NCBI GenBank assembly: GCA_035649575.1
Contig: DASRJH010000205.1
Span: 1-18,071, forward strand
DNA from: DASVAL01 sp035649575
GTDB lineage: Bacteria > Planctomycetota > UBA1135 > UBA2386
Direction of reading: 5' to 3'
DNA length: 18,071 bases
In this document: positions 7,684 to 16,342 of the stretch, one piece after another
How the letters are laid out: each line of letters starts with the position of its first letter
How positions within the stretch are numbered: position 1 is the stretch's first letter
Made by a program: the position numbers and the translations under genes
The notes under the pieces: model-generated
The model's database searches: none
What the model was told of the DNA's origin: nothing
Seen by the model: the letters and a program-made list of their open reading frames with translations, nothing else

Positions 7684-9888
7684 ATGGCGTCTGTTCGCCT
7701 CTGGATCCCACTCCCTGTTGTCGCTGCTCTCCTGTTCGCGATCGGCACGAGCACTTCGCCGATCGCGGCGCAGAGCACGATCCAGACAGATTGGCGATTC
7801 TACAATGATGCCGCCCCTGATGGCGCCATGGTCCCGCTCGCGGCGCTGAACGCTCCCGCGGCGCTGGGTTCGACGTTCGTGCAGAACGGCAGCATCCGAC
7901 TGCGCGTGCTGTTGGCCGAGACTCACGGCAACGACCTTGCGGATCAGATCGTCAAGCTGCAATACAGCGCCGACCAGGTGACATGGACCGACATTGCTGC
8001 GCAGTCGACACGCACGGGCGAGCCGTTCCTCTGCGTCGATGGCGCCGCGACCAACGGCAGCCTCCTCGGCAGCCTGTTGTTGCCCGCCGGCAACACTCTC
8101 GGCCATTACCACGAGACGCGCACAGGGCTCGAGCGCATCGCGCCCTTCGAAACCGGTCTGGAGATGGACTTCGCCATCAAGTGCCATTGGCCCACGACCG
8201 GCACGTGGTACTTTCGTCTGATGTGGGGCAGCGTCGGCGCGGCGCCATCCTTGGCAGGCTACCCGCGCGTCACGATCGCGGCTGCCGACCGCACGCACGT
8301 CGTCGCTTCGGTGGGAAACCACTTTGGAGCCGACGGCCTGTCAGAAGAACTGCGCGTCGGCGACTACAAGCGGCTCTGGTACGACGGGTCCAACTACTGG
8401 ATCTTCTATACGGTTGCCGGTGCTCCGAGCGGCTCGACGCTGTTCTATCGGCACTGGCCAGGCAGCGGCGCGTGGTCGTCGCCGGCCAGCCTGCTGTGTT
8501 CCGGTGTGACCAACGACGGTCGCCATCGCCCCTGGGTCGAGAACATCGGCGGCACCCAGACGGTGTTCCTGTTGCTCGGTGACCACCAGGGGCCGGGTAC
8601 GCGCTACCTTCGCCGCGGCACGATCGCCGGCACGACCATCTCGTGGGACGCCGAGCAGCCAGTCACTGCCAACTTCGGTGACGATGCCAACGGCATCGGC
8701 GTCGATGACGGCGATCACGTCTGGCTCGCGGGCGTGGTCGACAACGGGGGCACCGTGTGGGCACGGCGTGCCTCCAATCCGAACAGCGTGGCGTCGTTCC
8801 AGCCGGCCCACACCCTCGCGGATTCCTCGGCCAGCGAGAACCTCTCGTGCCACGTGATCGGCCTCGGCAGCGGCAAGGCGCTCGTGCTCTGGTACAAGAT
8901 CAGCAACACGAACATTCGCTATTCGGTTGTGAACGAGCCCGGTGGCTTCGGCCCGGCTCACTCCGTGAACACCTCGGGTTGCCACGACCAGGACTGGGGG
9001 TTCACCGTCGACAAGGCGAACGGCTACGTCTACCTGCTGCATACGAACAGCACCACCAACGGCGCTGGCGACCTGAGACTGCGAGTCTTCGACATCGCCA
9101 CCGAGACCTGGATGACGGGAACCCAGCCGCCGTCGGGTGCCGGCAACCGCCCGTTCGGCGGCGACGACCACACACCGGTTCAGTTGATCGGCAGCGACCT
9201 GTACGTGTTCTTCACGGTGGCCGACGGCGGCGAGGATCGCGCCGTGGCCTACCTCAAGTACTCGGGACCCGGCGCCTCCGGCACGTGGAGCAGCAGTGCT
9301 GTGCGGCTCAGCGCTTCGGGTCGCTGCAACCTCGACCGGATCGTCACCGTAGGACCCGGCACACCTGCCGATAGCATCCTCGCCGTAGTCGCCGCGGGCG
9401 ACAACCCGAACGAGGGCAGCCCGATCGACCTCGAATGGTGGGACGAACCACTGGGCCCGCTTGCGACGTTCGCAACCTTCGGCGCAGGCTGCCCTGGATC
9501 AGCAGGCGTGCCGCAGATCGCTGCCCTCCCGGGCGAGACGCCGATTCTCGGGCAAGACCTGGACCTGCAGTTCACCTCGCTGCCGCTGGCCGCGGTCAAT
9601 CCCGTTCTCGCGATCTTCGGATTCTCGAACACGACCTGGCCTCCGCTGCCACTGCCACTGCCCCTGGCTGTGATCGGCATGCCGGGTTGCACGGGCTACG
9701 TGAGCTTCGACTTCTCGCTCTTGCTCACGGGGCAGAACGGTGTGTGCGACTGGACGATCGCGATCCCGAACAACCCGGCGATCGCGGGGTTGCCCTTCTA
9801 TGTGCAGGGTTTCGTTTCCGACATCGGGGTGAATCCGGCCGGACTCGTGGCCACCAACGCCGGCGCGGGCGTGATCGGCACGCATTGA
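7684..9888 (+). CDS. Secreted propeller-like protein with planctomycete C-terminal domain
   Basis: This 734-residue protein has a signal peptide at residues 1-30 (core VVAALLFAIG, cleavage near IAAQ|S). Residues 31-200 look like a beta-sandwich (IRLRVLLAE, VKLQYSADQVTWTDIAAQS). Residues 205-590 carry repeated strand patterns typical of BNR/sialidase-like propellers, such as LWYDGSNYWIFYTVAG, DDANGIGVDDGDHVWLAGVV, ENLSCHVIGLGSGKALVLWY and DHTPVQLIGSDLYVFFTVAD. No sialidase Arg-Ile-Pro or Asp-box set is clear. Residues 599-732 are the Gly/Pro/Leu-rich module (FGAGCPGSAG, LAVIGMPGCTGYVSFDF, VCDWTIAIP) with Cys603, Cys669 and Cys688, common at the C terminus of exported planctomycete proteins. 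The ATG at 7684 was chosen because it gives a clean signal peptide; the frame is open back to a GTG at 7606. No Shine-Dalgarno sequence is visible. The likely role is extracellular recognition of an unknown substrate. Confidence 0.82.
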   Translation: MASVRLWIPLPVVAALLFAIGTSTSPIAAQSTIQTDWRFYNDAAPDGAMVPLAALNAPAALGSTFVQNGSIRLRVLLAETHGNDLADQIVKLQYSADQVTWTDIAAQSTRTGEPFLCVDGAATNGSLLGSLLLPAGNTLGHYHETRTGLERIAPFETGLEMDFAIKCHWPTTGTWYFRLMWGSVGAAPSLAGYPRVTIAAADRTHVVASVGNHFGADGLSEELRVGDYKRLWYDGSNYWIFYTVAGAPSGSTLFYRHWPGSGAWSSPASLLCSGVTNDGRHRPWVENIGGTQTVFLLLGDHQGPGTRYLRRGTIAGTTISWDAEQPVTANFGDDANGIGVDDGDHVWLAGVVDNGGTVWARRASNPNSVASFQPAHTLADSSASENLSCHVIGLGSGKALVLWYKISNTNIRYSVVNEPGGFGPAHSVNTSGCHDQDWGFTVDKANGYVYLLHTNSTTNGAGDLRLRVFDIATETWMTGTQPPSGAGNRPFGGDDHTPVQLIGSDLYVFFTVADGGEDRAVAYLKYSGPGASGTWSSSAVRLSASGRCNLDRIVTVGPGTPADSILAVVAAGDNPNEGSPIDLEWWDEPLGPLATFATFGAGCPGSAGVPQIAALPGETPILGQDLDLQFTSLPLAAVNPVLAIFGFSNTTWPPLPLPLPLAVIGMPGCTGYVSFDFSLLLTGQNGVCDWTIAIPNNPAIAGLPFYVQGFVSDIGVNPAGLVATNAGAGVIGTH

Positions 9889-10004
9889 GGTCGATCCGGC
9901 TTACCTCGAAGTGGACGGCCTTCACTACCAGCATGCGACGGCCAGTACCTTCGGCAGCAGCACGGTGGCTCGTGCGCGACTACAGAAGGCCGAGCCCGCG
10001 GATC

Positions 10005-11399
10005 TCAGGGGAAGCCGCTCCGATCGCAGCGCGAGCGCATGCGCAATGTGGCCGAGAGGAATCCCCCCGACAACGAGAACACGAGTTCACCGCCGAGCCG
10101 GCGGACGAGTTCTTGGGCCAGCGCCAGGCCGATACCCGCGTGCACGTGACCACTTGGTGAGCGCGCGGCATCCTTGCGCCAGTACGGTTCGGTCAACTTG
10201 GGAAGGTCTGCCGGATCGAGTTCGGGCGCCTCGTTGCGGAACGTGAACGCGCCGCCGTCGGCAGTGTCGAGGCTGAAGTGGACGTTGGAACCCGGCGGGG
10301 CGTGTTCGACGGCGTTCTGCGCAAGGTTGTCGAGCGCGACCTGCAGCGCCACGGCATCGGTAACCGCCTCGACAGTGCCTGGAATGTCCTCGGTCAGGGC
10401 GATCGAACGGGCCGCCGCGCGCGGCCGCAAGGCCGCGGTGACTTTGCGCAGCAGTGCTGCCAAGTCGGTGGGCGCTGCGTCGAGTGCCGTCGAGGAGCCT
10501 CCGGCGGTGGCCAACTCCAGGACCTTCTGGATCAGGATGGCCATGCGTTGGGAGATGTCGTGGGTGGCCGCCGCCGAGCGACGCAGGTAGTCGACGTCGT
10601 CGGGCCACCGCAGCGCGACATCGGTCACTGTCTGCAACTCTGCGACGGGCGTGCGCAGTTCGTGGGCAATGTTGGCGGCGACGCGCCGCTCGCGCTCGAT
10701 CGAGCGGCGCATGCGGACGAGCAGGTCGTCGAGGCAAGCGACGACCGGCGCGAGTTCCGTCGGCACCACGCGCAGGCTCAGGCTCTCGGGCAGTTGCTGG
10801 GGATCGAGCTCCGCCACCCGTGTGGACAGAGCCGCAAGCGGACGCAATCCTATCCGCAGCACGAGCCAGAGCAGCGCGACCGTCGCGAGCCCTAGCCCAA
10901 CTGCGGTCAAAGCACTCGACTGGATCAACCGCTCGAGCGACTCGTCGAGACGGTGACGCGGTTCCGCGACTGCGATCCGGATTGCGTTGCCGTCGAGTTC
11001 GTAGCGCACTCCGATGACCCGGCCAGCGTGGCCGCCTGGCAGCCGCAGATCAGCGATGTGCGGTGCCTCGGGCGTACCGCACTCCGTCGGCAGGTGAGAG
11101 TCGCGGAGCGATGCCGATCGGCCGATCACCTGACCGTCGTCCCGACGAACCTCGAAGTACTCGGCCTTGGGGCTGCTTCGGTAGAACGGCAGCGTCGCGT
11201 CGTCCAACGCGAACACGAGCTGCCCACCCTCGAGGTTCACGATCGAGGCGAGCGTCCCCGCGTGCGTGCGCAGCTCGTCGTCGAAGTGGTAGACGATTTG
11301 CTTTCGGGCCGTGTGGAAGAACAAGGCAGCGAGCACCGTGGATGTCAGTGCCATGGCGACCACCCCGCCGAGCAGCACGCGCGCGCGGATCGACTTCAT
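10005..11399 (-). CDS. Sensor histidine kinase of the efflux operon
   Basis: This 464-residue two-pass sensor has TM1 at about 8-29, an extracytoplasmic domain at 30-161, TM2 at about 162-184 and a HAMP-like linker at 185-235. The HisKA domain has His246 in ANIAHELRTPVAELQ. The ATPase domain has an N box, DNLAQNAVEHAP (Asn358, Asn362), and GIGLALAQEL (422-431) as the G2 motif. The usual DxGxG (G1) box is replaced by FRNEAPELD (387-395), a reduced form seen in some QseC/TctE-like kinases, so activity is likely but not certain. The ATG at 11399 overlaps the response-regulator stop by four bases (ATGA). It would sense periplasmic metal or envelope stress and phosphorylate the regulator encoded just upstream, controlling the pump genes of the same transcript. 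It is the last gene of the operon and converges on the secreted-protein gene. Confidence 0.93.
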   Translation of the reverse strand: MKSIRARVLLGGVVAMALTSTVLAALFFHTARKQIVYHFDDELRTHAGTLASIVNLEGGQLVFALDDATLPFYRSSPKAEYFEVRRDDGQVIGRSASLRDSHLPTECGTPEAPHIADLRLPGGHAGRVIGVRYELDGNAIRIAVAEPRHRLDESLERLIQSSALTAVGLGLATVALLWLVLRIGLRPLAALSTRVAELDPQQLPESLSLRVVPTELAPVVACLDDLLVRMRRSIERERRVAANIAHELRTPVAELQTVTDVALRWPDDVDYLRRSAAATHDISQRMAILIQKVLELATAGGSSTALDAAPTDLAALLRKVTAALRPRAAARSIALTEDIPGTVEAVTDAVALQVALDNLAQNAVEHAPPGSNVHFSLDTADGGAFTFRNEAPELDPADLPKLTEPYWRKDAARSPSGHVHAGIGLALAQELVRRLGGELVFSLSGGFLSATLRMRSRCDRSGFP

Positions 11400-12073
11400 G
11401 GGGTCTCGCTCTCGATCAAGTAGCCCTGCCCGCGTCGCGTCGCGATGAGATCCGGTGCTCCAGCCGCGCGCAGCTTGGTGCGCAGTGCGGACATCGCGCT
11501 CTCGACGGCATTGCTGCTCGGTAGTGTCAGTTCGTTGTACAGGTGATCCTCGAGAGTCTCGCGCGAGACCACAGTGCCGGCGCGCAGCACCATCACCCTC
11601 AACAGCGCGTACTCACGCGGTGTCAGCGCCAGCAACTTCTCGTCGAAGCGGACCTCGTGGCGGACCGTGTCGAGTGCGAGCCGGCCGAGGTGCAGGACGG
11701 GGTCCTTCCGCGCATAGCGGCGACGGCCGAGGGCTTGAAGCCGCGCCACCAGTTCGCCGAAGTCGAACGGCTTTGTCAGGTAATCGTCGGCGCCAGCAGC
11801 CAGTCCCTCGATGCGTTCGTGCACCGAACTTCTGGCGGTCAGGACGAGCACGTGCATCGTGCTGCCGTGCTCTCGCAGGCGGCGCAGCAGTGACAGTCCG
11901 TCGAGCTTGGGCAACATGAGGTCGAGGATCATCACGTCGTAGTCGTTGCGCGTGGCGTAGACCCAGCCCTGTTGGCCGTCGGCAACGGCGTCGAGCACGA
12001 AGCCGCTCGCGCCGAGGCCCTTCACGAGAGCCATCCGCAACGTCTCGGAATCGTCGACCAGGAGGACACGCAT
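11396..12073 (-). CDS. OmpR/CusR-family response regulator
   Basis: This 225-residue regulator has a receiver domain (1-115) with acidic pair Asp7/Asp8, phospho-acceptor Asp51 in MILDLMLPKLDG, Thr79 and Lys101 in DDYLTKPFDF. A winged-helix DNA-binding domain (about 125-222) follows, with LTPREYALLRVMVLRAGTVV and a C-terminal RRGQGYLIE wing typical of the OmpR group. It starts 8 bases after the RND pump stop; GAGG (12080-12083), overlapping that stop codon, serves as ribosome binding site. It overlaps the kinase gene by four bases. Its expected targets are the 11-bp-spaced CTTACGG boxes upstream of the first gene of the operon (17999-18056), giving positive autoregulation of the whole unit. 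All phosphorylation residues are intact. Confidence 0.95.
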   Translation of the reverse strand: MRVLLVDDSETLRMALVKGLGASGFVLDAVADGQQGWVYATRNDYDVMILDLMLPKLDGLSLLRRLREHGSTMHVLVLTARSSVHERIEGLAAGADDYLTKPFDFGELVARLQALGRRRYARKDPVLHLGRLALDTVRHEVRFDEKLLALTPREYALLRVMVLRAGTVVSRETLEDHLYNELTLPSSNAVESAMSALRTKLRAAGAPDLIATRRGQGYLIESETP

Positions 12074-12081
12074 GGGCAGCC

Positions 12082-15000
12082 TCAGTTCGCCGCTTCCTGG
12101 CGACGACCGAAACGGAGGTAGAGGGCTGGCAGTAGCACCAGAGTGAGCACTGTCGAGGTCGCAAGACCTCCAACGATGACCACGGCCATCGGATGTTCGA
12201 TCTCCTGGCCCGGCTTCGTCCCGCCGAGGGCGATCGGCAGCAACGCCAAACCGGTCGCCAACGCCGTCATCAGGATAGGCACGACACGCTGCGCGGCCCC
12301 GTACACGACGGTCTGCAGCCCGAACGGCAGGCCCTCGCGCTCCTCGAGGTGCCGCCAGTGGCTGACTAGCAGGATGCCGTTGCGCGCGGCGATGCCGAGC
12401 ACGGTTACGAAGCCAACCAGCGAACCGAGGGACAGCACCCCGTCGGTCACGGAGGCGGCGATCACGCCACCAACCAGGGCGAATGGCAGGCTGACGAAGA
12501 CCATCGTTGCCAGGCGCACGGAGCCGAACTCGGCCTGCAGCAGCAGGAAAATCGCAAGCAACGAGAAGCAGGACAGCTGCAGAATGCGGTGGGAAGCTGC
12601 CGAACGCGCGGCATGCTCGCCGAGGAACTCGGCGTGCTGGCCGGCGCCGAGTGCCACGCCCCCGACGCGTTGCTCGACATCCCTCGCGACGCTACCGAGG
12701 TCGCGTCCTCGTGCGTTGCAGGTCACGTCGATCCGTCGCGAGGCGCCCTCGCGGCTGATCACGTTCGGCGTCGGCACGATGCGGACATCCGCCAACTCAC
12801 CTAGTGAAGCCAGGCTGCCGTCGGGCAGGTGGATCGGCAACTCCTGAAGCACGTTGGGATCCTCGTGCCAGCGCGCGACACCGCGCACGGCCACACCAAA
12901 GGTGCCGGTTGCATCGTGGACCTCGCCGACGACGGTGCCCTGCACGAGCGTTGCGACGGCCCGCCGCAGCGCACCCGCCGACAGGCGGTGCCGCAGCAAC
13001 ACCTCGGACCGTGGTTCGACTTCGATTTGGGGCACCAGCACCTGCGGTTCCACCTTGAGGTCGGCGACGCCGGCCACGTCTGCCAGCGCCGCACCGACAC
13101 GCTCCGCCGCGCGCCGAAGGTCGGCGAGGTCGTGGCCGTAGAGGCGGACCACCAGCGCGGCCGGGGCGCCGCTCAGCACTTCCTTGACGCGCTCACGCAG
13201 GTAGGTCAGCAGGTCGCGATGCAGACCGGGGTATCCGTCGACGATCGACTGGATGCGGGCCACGGTGGCCTTGTAGTCGACTTCCGGCGAGAGGCTGATC
13301 CAGAGCTCGGTGAAGTTGGGCCCGACGACCTCATCGGCCACCTCGGCGCGGCCGAGGTGTGCGCCGAAGTTGCGCACACCGGGCACGGCGCGCAACTCAT
13401 TGCTCGCCTGTACGGTGATCCGGCGCATCGCTTCGAGCGACGTGCCTGGCTTCTCGACCCAGTGCATCAGGAAGTCGTACTCCTGGAAGTCGGGAAGGAA
13501 AGCTTCGCCGAGTCGCGACGCGAGTCCCACCGAGCCGGCAAGCAAGGCGAGCAGCGCAAGCATCGCGAGTCGCGCGCGGACCGCCAGCGCCGGCAGCACG
13601 GCGCGGTAGCCGGCGACCAACAGCCGCGCGACGGGCGAGTGCCCTTGGCGACGCGCGCCGCGCGGCAGGAGCAGCAGCGACAGGGCCGGCGTCACGGTCA
13701 GGGCGACGAGCATCGACGCCAGCACGGCGAGCACGTAGGCGAGCGCGAGCGGCCGGAAGAACGACCCGGCGAGTCCCGGCAGGAAGAACACCGGCAGGAA
13801 CACCAGGGCGATGACGAGGCTCGCGACGACCACTGCGCTTCGCACCTCGAGCGAGGCTTCGAGTACGACACGCAGCGCGGGCCGCGGACGCGCTGCGATA
13901 CCGTCCAGGTGTAGCCGACGCTGGATGTTCTCGACGTCGATGATGGCGTCGTCGACGACTTCACCGAGGGCGAGCGCGAGTCCGGCGAGCACCATAGTGT
14001 TGAGCGAAGCACCCCACGCCCACAACACCAGGGTCGCCGCCAACAGAGACAGCGGGATCGCAAGGCACGAGATCGCGGCCGTGCGCAGGTCGAACAGGAA
14101 CAGCACGAGCACCACGACCACCAGCAGGCATCCGAGCCACAGTGCGCTGGTCAAGTTGGCAAGCGCGTGCTCGATGAACGTCGCCGGCCGGAAGATCGTC
14201 GGATCGATCACCACATCGGGCATGCCCGGTTGCAAAGCGAGCAGCGCCCGTTCAACGCCGTGCGTGATTTCGAGCGTGTTGCCCCACGGCTGTTTCTCCA
14301 CGACCAACAGCAGGCCTTCGCCTCCGTCGATCACCGCGTCTCCAATCGGCGGCGGGAAACCCTCGGTGACCTCTGCAACCGTCCCAAGCGACACGGGCGC
14401 GCCAGCGCGATCGTGCAGCACCACCTGGGCGAGTTGCTCTGCGTCGCGTACCGACGCCACCTGCGTGACCGCCAGTCGCTGGTTGGGCGTGTCGACGAAG
14501 CCCCCGGGGGCCGGTGCGACGGCGTCCTTGGCGGCGGCGAGCACGGCGTCCAGCGTCACGGCGTGAGCACTCAGCGTGTCCGGGTCAACGAGCACCTGCA
14601 GCTCGCGATCGCGCTGGCCCCAGATCGCGACGTTCGCAACGCCGGGCACCGTCATCAGCCGCGGCCGGATCGTCCACTTCGCAAGCGTCGACAATTCAAC
14701 CTGGCTCAGTGTCGGACTGGTGATACCGATCTTGAGTAGCCGACTCATCGACGAAAGCGGCGCGAGCAACACCGGCCCCGCTGCCGCGGCCGGGAGGTCG
14801 TGGGCAGCCACCGCGACGAGTTCCTGGACAAGCTGACGCGCGCGCATCAGGTCGGTACCCGGTTGGAAGAGCATCACCACGGATGACAGGCCGAGCACCG
14901 ACTTGGAGCGCAGTGTCGCGAGCCATGGGACGCCGACGACTGCCCGCTCGATCGGCAGCGTCACCAGCATTTCGACCTCGGCCGTCGACAGGCCCGGAGC

Positions 15001-15156
15001 CTCTGTTTGGACCTCGACGAGTGGCGGCGCGAACTCGGGGAACACGTCGAGCGGCGCCCGCTGCACGAGCGGGATTCCGGCGACGAGCAGCAGCGCGGCG
15101 AGAGCCAGCACGAGCAGGCGCAGGCGCAGCGCCGAACGAATCAGACTCTTCAGCAT
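12082..15156 (-). CDS. CusA/CzcA-type RND efflux pump, inner-membrane subunit
   Basis: This 1024-residue pump has the standard RND layout. TM1 is at 13-31, then a first periplasmic loop starting DVFPEFAPPLVEVQTEAPGL (37-56). TM2-TM6 are at about 335-495, with the proton-relay helix ALALGEVVDDAIIDVENIQR (394-413, Asp402/Asp403). TM7 is at 527-547, followed by a second loop to about 855, and TM8-TM12 are at 858-1016 with GIAARNGILLVSH in TM10. It belongs to the heavy-metal (HME) branch rather than the multidrug branch, judged by the N-terminal loop and the helix-4 signature. The exported ion is not decided. Where CusA has the third Met of its Cu/Ag-binding triad (in RIDMLSTGI), this protein has Glu659 in RVKEVLSG, arguing against strict CusA function. 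It starts 7 bases after the adaptor stop. Confidence 0.94.
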   Translation of the reverse strand: MLKSLIRSALRLRLLVLALAALLLVAGIPLVQRAPLDVFPEFAPPLVEVQTEAPGLSTAEVEMLVTLPIERAVVGVPWLATLRSKSVLGLSSVVMLFQPGTDLMRARQLVQELVAVAAHDLPAAAAGPVLLAPLSSMSRLLKIGITSPTLSQVELSTLAKWTIRPRLMTVPGVANVAIWGQRDRELQVLVDPDTLSAHAVTLDAVLAAAKDAVAPAPGGFVDTPNQRLAVTQVASVRDAEQLAQVVLHDRAGAPVSLGTVAEVTEGFPPPIGDAVIDGGEGLLLVVEKQPWGNTLEITHGVERALLALQPGMPDVVIDPTIFRPATFIEHALANLTSALWLGCLLVVVVLVLFLFDLRTAAISCLAIPLSLLAATLVLWAWGASLNTMVLAGLALALGEVVDDAIIDVENIQRRLHLDGIAARPRPALRVVLEASLEVRSAVVVASLVIALVFLPVFFLPGLAGSFFRPLALAYVLAVLASMLVALTVTPALSLLLLPRGARRQGHSPVARLLVAGYRAVLPALAVRARLAMLALLALLAGSVGLASRLGEAFLPDFQEYDFLMHWVEKPGTSLEAMRRITVQASNELRAVPGVRNFGAHLGRAEVADEVVGPNFTELWISLSPEVDYKATVARIQSIVDGYPGLHRDLLTYLRERVKEVLSGAPAALVVRLYGHDLADLRRAAERVGAALADVAGVADLKVEPQVLVPQIEVEPRSEVLLRHRLSAGALRRAVATLVQGTVVGEVHDATGTFGVAVRGVARWHEDPNVLQELPIHLPDGSLASLGELADVRIVPTPNVISREGASRRIDVTCNARGRDLGSVARDVEQRVGGVALGAGQHAEFLGEHAARSAASHRILQLSCFSLLAIFLLLQAEFGSVRLATMVFVSLPFALVGGVIAASVTDGVLSLGSLVGFVTVLGIAARNGILLVSHWRHLEEREGLPFGLQTVVYGAAQRVVPILMTALATGLALLPIALGGTKPGQEIEHPMAVVIVGGLATSTVLTLVLLPALYLRFGRRQEAAN

Positions 15157-15163
15157 GGCCGCG

Positions 15164-16342
15164 TCACTTCCCCTGCCCGAACTCGGTGCCGAACAGCTCG
15201 GCGGCGCCGTGGGTCACGACTGCGGTTCCCGGCATTGGTCCGCGCTCGAGCACCGCGTCGACGCCGTCGACCCAGGCCACCTGAACCCGCTCGCGCGCGA
15301 ACGTCGCTGGCGCCCGTTGCACGTAGACCCAGCTCCCACCGTGGACGTCGTACAACAGCGCGGCTCGCGGCACCACGAGCCGGTCACCAGCGGCGGCCAG
15401 TTGCAGCATCGCCAACACCCGTTCGCCGGGTCGCAGTTTCGCCGCATCGTTGGCCAGTTCGTAGACGAAGTCGATGCTGCCGGTGGCGGCGTCGGCCGCC
15501 GGTGGCGCTGCCGCGACTTGGGCATCCAGCCACGGTGCGCTTGGGTCGTCGGCAAGCCTCCGAATGCGTGCCGGGGCCGCCGCGTCGATGTCGGCTGCGT
15601 CGCCAGAGTGAACTGCGACGTGGATCCACATCGGGTCGAGCGCGGCGACTTCGCACAGCAGTGTACCGGCCGAAACTACGTGGCCAGGCACCAGGTAGCA
15701 CTCTCGCAGCACCCCGGCCAGCGGCGCTTGCAGCGCAAGACTGCCGTCGTCGGCGAACTGCACCTGCCGCCACACCGCGACGCGGGCGTTGGCCGCGGCG
15801 AGATCCGCGGTGGCCGTCGCCACTGCGGCCGTAGCTTCCTCGACGGCGCGCACGCTGCCGGTCTTGTCGGCGAGCAGCTGTTCCGCGCGCCGGTGCCGGG
15901 CGGTGGCGGCGTCGAATTGCGCCTGCGCGCTGGCGAGGTCGCGGTCAGCGCTGGTGCGCTGCAGCACCGCATCGGGCAGCAGCGGTTGCAGCTTCACGAG
16001 TGGCTGGCGTGCGGCGACCGCAGCGCCGGCGACGACACTGCTCGCGGCGTCGACCGGCTCGAGACGCGCTGCGAACGGGGCCACGAGTCGCACCGAACGG
16101 CCTGCCGGGACGGCGGCGGTGCCGCCGAGAGTGCGCTGACGCACGACGGGCCGCCGCTGCACGACCGCGGTCCCGATCGCGAGCCGCAGCACTGCTGCAT
16201 CGGTCAGCCGGACCGTCGCAAGCCTGGACTCGGCGATGGCACCCTCGACGTTGGCGGGCGGGTTTGGCGCGGGCGGGGCGGTGGCGGGAGGATGGCAGGC
16301 GGCTAGCAGGAGCAGGGCGGGGAGGCAGCGAACGGCGCTCAT
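15164..16342 (-). CDS. Periplasmic adaptor (HlyD/CzcB-type membrane fusion protein), lipoprotein
   Basis: This 392-residue adaptor links the RND pump to the outer-membrane factor. A type II signal peptide ends at LLAA|C16, so the protein is probably lipid-anchored. Residues 83-120 and 204-230 (APLAGVLRECYLVPGHVV) are the two halves of the lipoyl-like domain. They flank a heptad-rich, Ala-rich helical hairpin (about 125-195). A beta-barrel domain follows (238-320, with LRPGERVLAMLQL), then a membrane-proximal domain to the end. Family length is normal, without the His-rich tail of some CzcB proteins. The ATG at 16342 has GGAGG (16351-16355) eight bases upstream and overlaps the stop of the outer-membrane-factor gene by four bases. 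The frame is open far upstream, but that part is non-coding shadow of the previous gene. Confidence 0.92.
   Translation of the reverse strand: MSAVRCLPALLLLAACHPPATAPPAPNPPANVEGAIAESRLATVRLTDAAVLRLAIGTAVVQRRPVVRQRTLGGTAAVPAGRSVRLVAPFAARLEPVDAASSVVAGAAVAARQPLVKLQPLLPDAVLQRTSADRDLASAQAQFDAATARHRRAEQLLADKTGSVRAVEEATAAVATATADLAAANARVAVWRQVQFADDGSLALQAPLAGVLRECYLVPGHVVSAGTLLCEVAALDPMWIHVAVHSGDAADIDAAAPARIRRLADDPSAPWLDAQVAAAPPAADAATGSIDFVYELANDAAKLRPGERVLAMLQLAAAGDRLVVPRAALLYDVHGGSWVYVQRAPATFARERVQVAWVDGVDAVLERGPMPGTAVVTHGAAELFGTEFGQGK

Noticed and set aside
9916..9992. CGGCCTTC and GAAGGCCG inverted arms between the convergent genes as a terminator
   Set aside because: The arms are 8 bp but separated by 61 bases, with no T-run. 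This is not a convincing intrinsic terminator.
12829..13914. Plus-strand ORF of 361 codons antisense to the RND pump
   Set aside because: It is His/Arg/Gly-rich antisense shadow with no motif, and the pump on the other strand is unambiguous.
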